Assembly (NCBI GenBank): GCA_024279045.1
Contig: JAJRRZ010000003.1
Coordinates: forward strand, 1-17,245
Direction: 5' to 3'
From: Alphaproteobacteria bacterium
GTDB taxonomy: Bacteria > Pseudomonadota > Alphaproteobacteria > Rhizobiales > Aestuariivirgaceae
Length of the DNA stretch: 17,245 nt
A program made the position numbers and the translations under genes. The notes under the pieces are model-generated. The model worked only from the letters and a program-made list of their open reading frames with translations. It was not told where the DNA came from and did no database searches. Positions within the stretch are counted from its first letter, which is position 1. Each line of letters starts with the position of its first letter. Shown piece by piece: positions 15,159 through 17,245 of this stretch.

Positions 15159-17245
15159 TCATTCCCGCACGGCTGTTGACAAGTCTTGCGCGCGGGTTTT
15201 GCGCAAGTGTTGCCACAGCCCCCGCAGCCGTGCGGGCAACACCAGCAGCACCGGCGTCAGCAGCAGGGTGAGGATGGTGGCGAACCCCAGGCCGAAGACG
15301 ATGGCCGTGGAAAGCTGCACCCACCAGCCGGAGATTTCGCTGCCGATGCGCATGCCGCCGTGCAGCCAGTCCAGCTCCAGCTCGAACATCAGCGGCATCA
15401 GCCCGACCATGGTGGTGATGGTGGTCAGCAATACGGGCCTGAGCCGCTGCACGGCGGAAAGCAGTGCGGCGGCCAGTGCCGCATGCCCGCGCCGCAGGTT
15501 GATCTGGAAGGTGTCGATGAGGACGATGGCGTTGTTCACCACGATGCCGGCCAACGCCACCATGCCGGTGCCGGTCATGATGACGGAGAACTTCTGGCCC
15601 ATCACCAGCATGCCGACGAGCACCCCGGCCACGGACATCAGCAACGTAGACAGCACCAGCAGCGCCAGGTAGAGGCTGTTGAACTGCGCCACCAGGATCA
15701 GCAACATCAGCAATATGGCCGCCAGCACCGCCTTGCCGAGGAATTGCGCCGTGGCGCGCTGTTCCTCGTCGGCGCCACGGAAGCGAAAACTGATGCCCGC
15801 GGGCCATTGTTGCCGCTGAAGCCAGGTGGCCAGCTGGCGCTGCCGGGCATTGCGGTCGAAGCCTTCGGCGACGTTGGCCTTCACATAGACCGAATACAGC
15901 CCGTCCTTGCGGGTGATGCTGTCCACCAGCGGGCGCGTCTCGATGTGCACGAATTCGCCCAACGGCACCAGCCCGGCGGCAGTAAGCAGGCGCAGATGCT
16001 TCACCTTCGATGGCGTGCGCGCGCTTTCCGGGAAACGCACGCGGATTTCCAGCTCGTCGTCGGCATCGGGCGGGCGATACTTGCCGATTTTCACCCCGTC
16101 GGTGAGCAACTGCACCAGTGCGCCGAGGCTCACCACATCCGCGCCGAAGCGCCCGGCTTCCTCGCGGTTGACCACCACATGGCGCTCGAAGCCGGGCAAC
16201 GGGCGCTCGTCCTCCACGTCGATGAAGCCCTGCATGCCGCGCAGCGCGGCGGAGATGCGCCCGGCCACGGTATTGACCGTTGCCAGATCGTTGCCGCGCA
16301 CCTGCAGGCGGATGTCCTTGCCGGTGGGGGGGCCGTCTTCCTGCTTGCGCACTTCGATGATGATGCCGGGCACCTGTTGTGCCCTGCGGCGAATTTCGTC
16401 CAGCGTTTTCCAGGCCGAGCGGGTGCGTTCGGCATGGGGCACAAGCTCCACCAGCATGCGGCCAACCAGGTCGCGCGGCTGGTCGCGCCCGGCGCCGGCG
16501 TTCAGCGCCAGCCGCCCGACGCTGCCGGCAACGGTGTGCACTGTCTGCACATCGGCTACCTGCAGCACCTGCCGCTCCACGCGTCTTGTCAGCGCCAGCT
16601 TCTCTTCCGCCGACAGGTTGCCGCGGGCGCGCACGAAGACAAAGATGCGTTCCGGCTCTACCCGGGCAAAGAACTCGCTGCCGTTGTTGTATGTCGCGTA
16701 TGCCGCGAAAATGGCGCCGATGAGCGCCAGTCCGCCCAGCGCCGCCAGCAGCGGTCGGCGCAGCAGGGCATGCAGCAGCCGCGCATAGGCTCCGGCCAGC
16801 CCGGGCAGACTGGTCAGCTCCTGCTCGATGCGCCGCGCGCCATCCTTGCCATCATCCCCGGCCTGCGCCAGCGCGCCGAGGCTGGCCAGGGCATCGCCAC
16901 CAGCGGGTTTGCGCATCAGCATGCCGCCCAGCACGGGGATCACCACCATCGCCACGAACAGCGAGGCGGACAGCACAATGACCACCGTAACCGGCAGGTT
17001 GGCCATGAACTTGCCGACCACGCCGGGCCAGAACAGCAGCGGCAGAAAGGCCGCCAGGGTGGTGGCGGTGGAGCTGAGAATGGGGGCGAACATGCGCTGA
17101 GCCGCCGCCGTGAAGGCTTGTGGCGGGGCCAGCCCCTCGGCCATGCGGCGGTCGGCGAATTCCACCACCACGATGGCTGCATCCACCAGCATGCCCACCG
17201 TCAGCACCAGGCCGAACAGCATCATCACGTTCATCGTCTTGCCCA
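15159..17245 (-). CDS. RND-family efflux permease, C-terminal part (5' end outside window)
   Basis: 694 residues are visible and the frame is open to the window edge, so about the first third of a roughly 1040-residue inner-membrane pump is missing. The visible part begins in the TM3/TM4 region: MLFGLVLTVGMLVDAAIVVVEF is the RND motif near TM4. It continues through the second periplasmic loop domain (about 180-480) and the C-terminal six-helix block with GIVVNNAIVLID (TM10) and TTITTMVGLMPLMF. Such pumps expel drugs, dyes or metals by proton antiport as a trimer with a periplasmic adaptor. Unlike AcrB, TM4 has a single Asp (D-A instead of D-D), and TM10 has Asn instead of Lys. The substrate is not predictable. 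The adaptor, if linked, lies beyond the window. Confidence 0.93.
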   Translation of the reverse strand, partial: GKTMNVMMLFGLVLTVGMLVDAAIVVVEFADRRMAEGLAPPQAFTAAAQRMFAPILSSTATTLAAFLPLLFWPGVVGKFMANLPVTVVIVLSASLFVAMVVIPVLGGMLMRKPAGGDALASLGALAQAGDDGKDGARRIEQELTSLPGLAGAYARLLHALLRRPLLAALGGLALIGAIFAAYATYNNGSEFFARVEPERIFVFVRARGNLSAEEKLALTRRVERQVLQVADVQTVHTVAGSVGRLALNAGAGRDQPRDLVGRMLVELVPHAERTRSAWKTLDEIRRRAQQVPGIIIEVRKQEDGPPTGKDIRLQVRGNDLATVNTVAGRISAALRGMQGFIDVEDERPLPGFERHVVVNREEAGRFGADVVSLGALVQLLTDGVKIGKYRPPDADDELEIRVRFPESARTPSKVKHLRLLTAAGLVPLGEFVHIETRPLVDSITRKDGLYSVYVKANVAEGFDRNARQRQLATWLQRQQWPAGISFRFRGADEEQRATAQFLGKAVLAAILLMLLILVAQFNSLYLALLVLSTLLMSVAGVLVGMLVMGQKFSVIMTGTGMVALAGIVVNNAIVLIDTFQINLRRGHAALAAALLSAVQRLRPVLLTTITTMVGLMPLMFELELDWLHGGMRIGSEISGWWVQLSTAIVFGLGFATILTLLLTPVLLVLPARLRGLWQHLRKTRAQDLSTAVRE

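Noticed and set aside
15184..15206. CTTGCGC/GCGCAAG inverted repeat as a terminator for the RND gene
   Set aside because: It lies inside the coding sequence before the stop codon and has no U-tract.

Overview
The window is GC-rich DNA, most likely from an alphaproteobacterium. The main clue is the gene order rne (minus) / amiC - pbp1A - prfB (plus), which I know as a common alphaproteobacterial arrangement. RNase E also has an acidic insertion in its S1 domain, typical of that class. There are no rRNA, tRNA, phage or CRISPR features. I could not assign a genus.

Layout. (1) 211-3173, minus strand: a compact four-gene membrane/stress operon, transcribed in the order YeiH-type exporter, 60-residue membrane peptide, universal stress protein, SRPBCC-like membrane-anchored protein. 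A sigma70-like promoter with a palindrome at its predicted start lies just upstream. (2) 3174-3782: a gene-free gap with two tandem 167-bp palindromic elements and a regulatory-looking region with twin CATATATG sites. (3) 3783-4424, plus: an unrecognised secreted protein. (4) 4694-7177, minus: RNase E, with a strong hairpin beyond its 3' end shared with the convergent secreted-protein gene. (5) 7178-7935: a long divergent intergenic region with four copies of GTGCGAAA and a perfect A/T-run palindrome. (6) 7936-13794, plus: N-acetylmuramoyl-L-alanine amidase, class A penicillin-binding protein 1A, and peptide chain release factor 2, which carries the classic programmed +1 frameshift. Two more palindromic elements lie between the amidase and PBP1A. 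(7) 13825-15093, minus: purD. (8) 15159-17245, minus: the C-terminal two thirds of an RND efflux permease cut by the window edge.

How the genes work together. The amidase and PBP1A act on peptidoglycan (splitting and synthesis). RNase E and RF2 serve RNA turnover and translation termination, and PurD belongs to purine synthesis. The minus-strand operon looks like a stress-linked anion-export unit, but its substrate is not visible from sequence.

The least conventional content is the family of about 167-bp near-perfect palindromes bounded by CTAG. Four full copies fall into two subfamilies (A: 3295-3461, 3458-3624, 9582-9749; B: 9746-9912), and a decayed relative ends near 162. Neighbouring copies share one CTAG. 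A and B differ by paired changes in both arms that keep the hairpin, so either the palindrome itself or the RNA it encodes seems to be maintained. They contain no credible ORF and look like MITE-type, non-autonomous elements or structured intergenic repeats.
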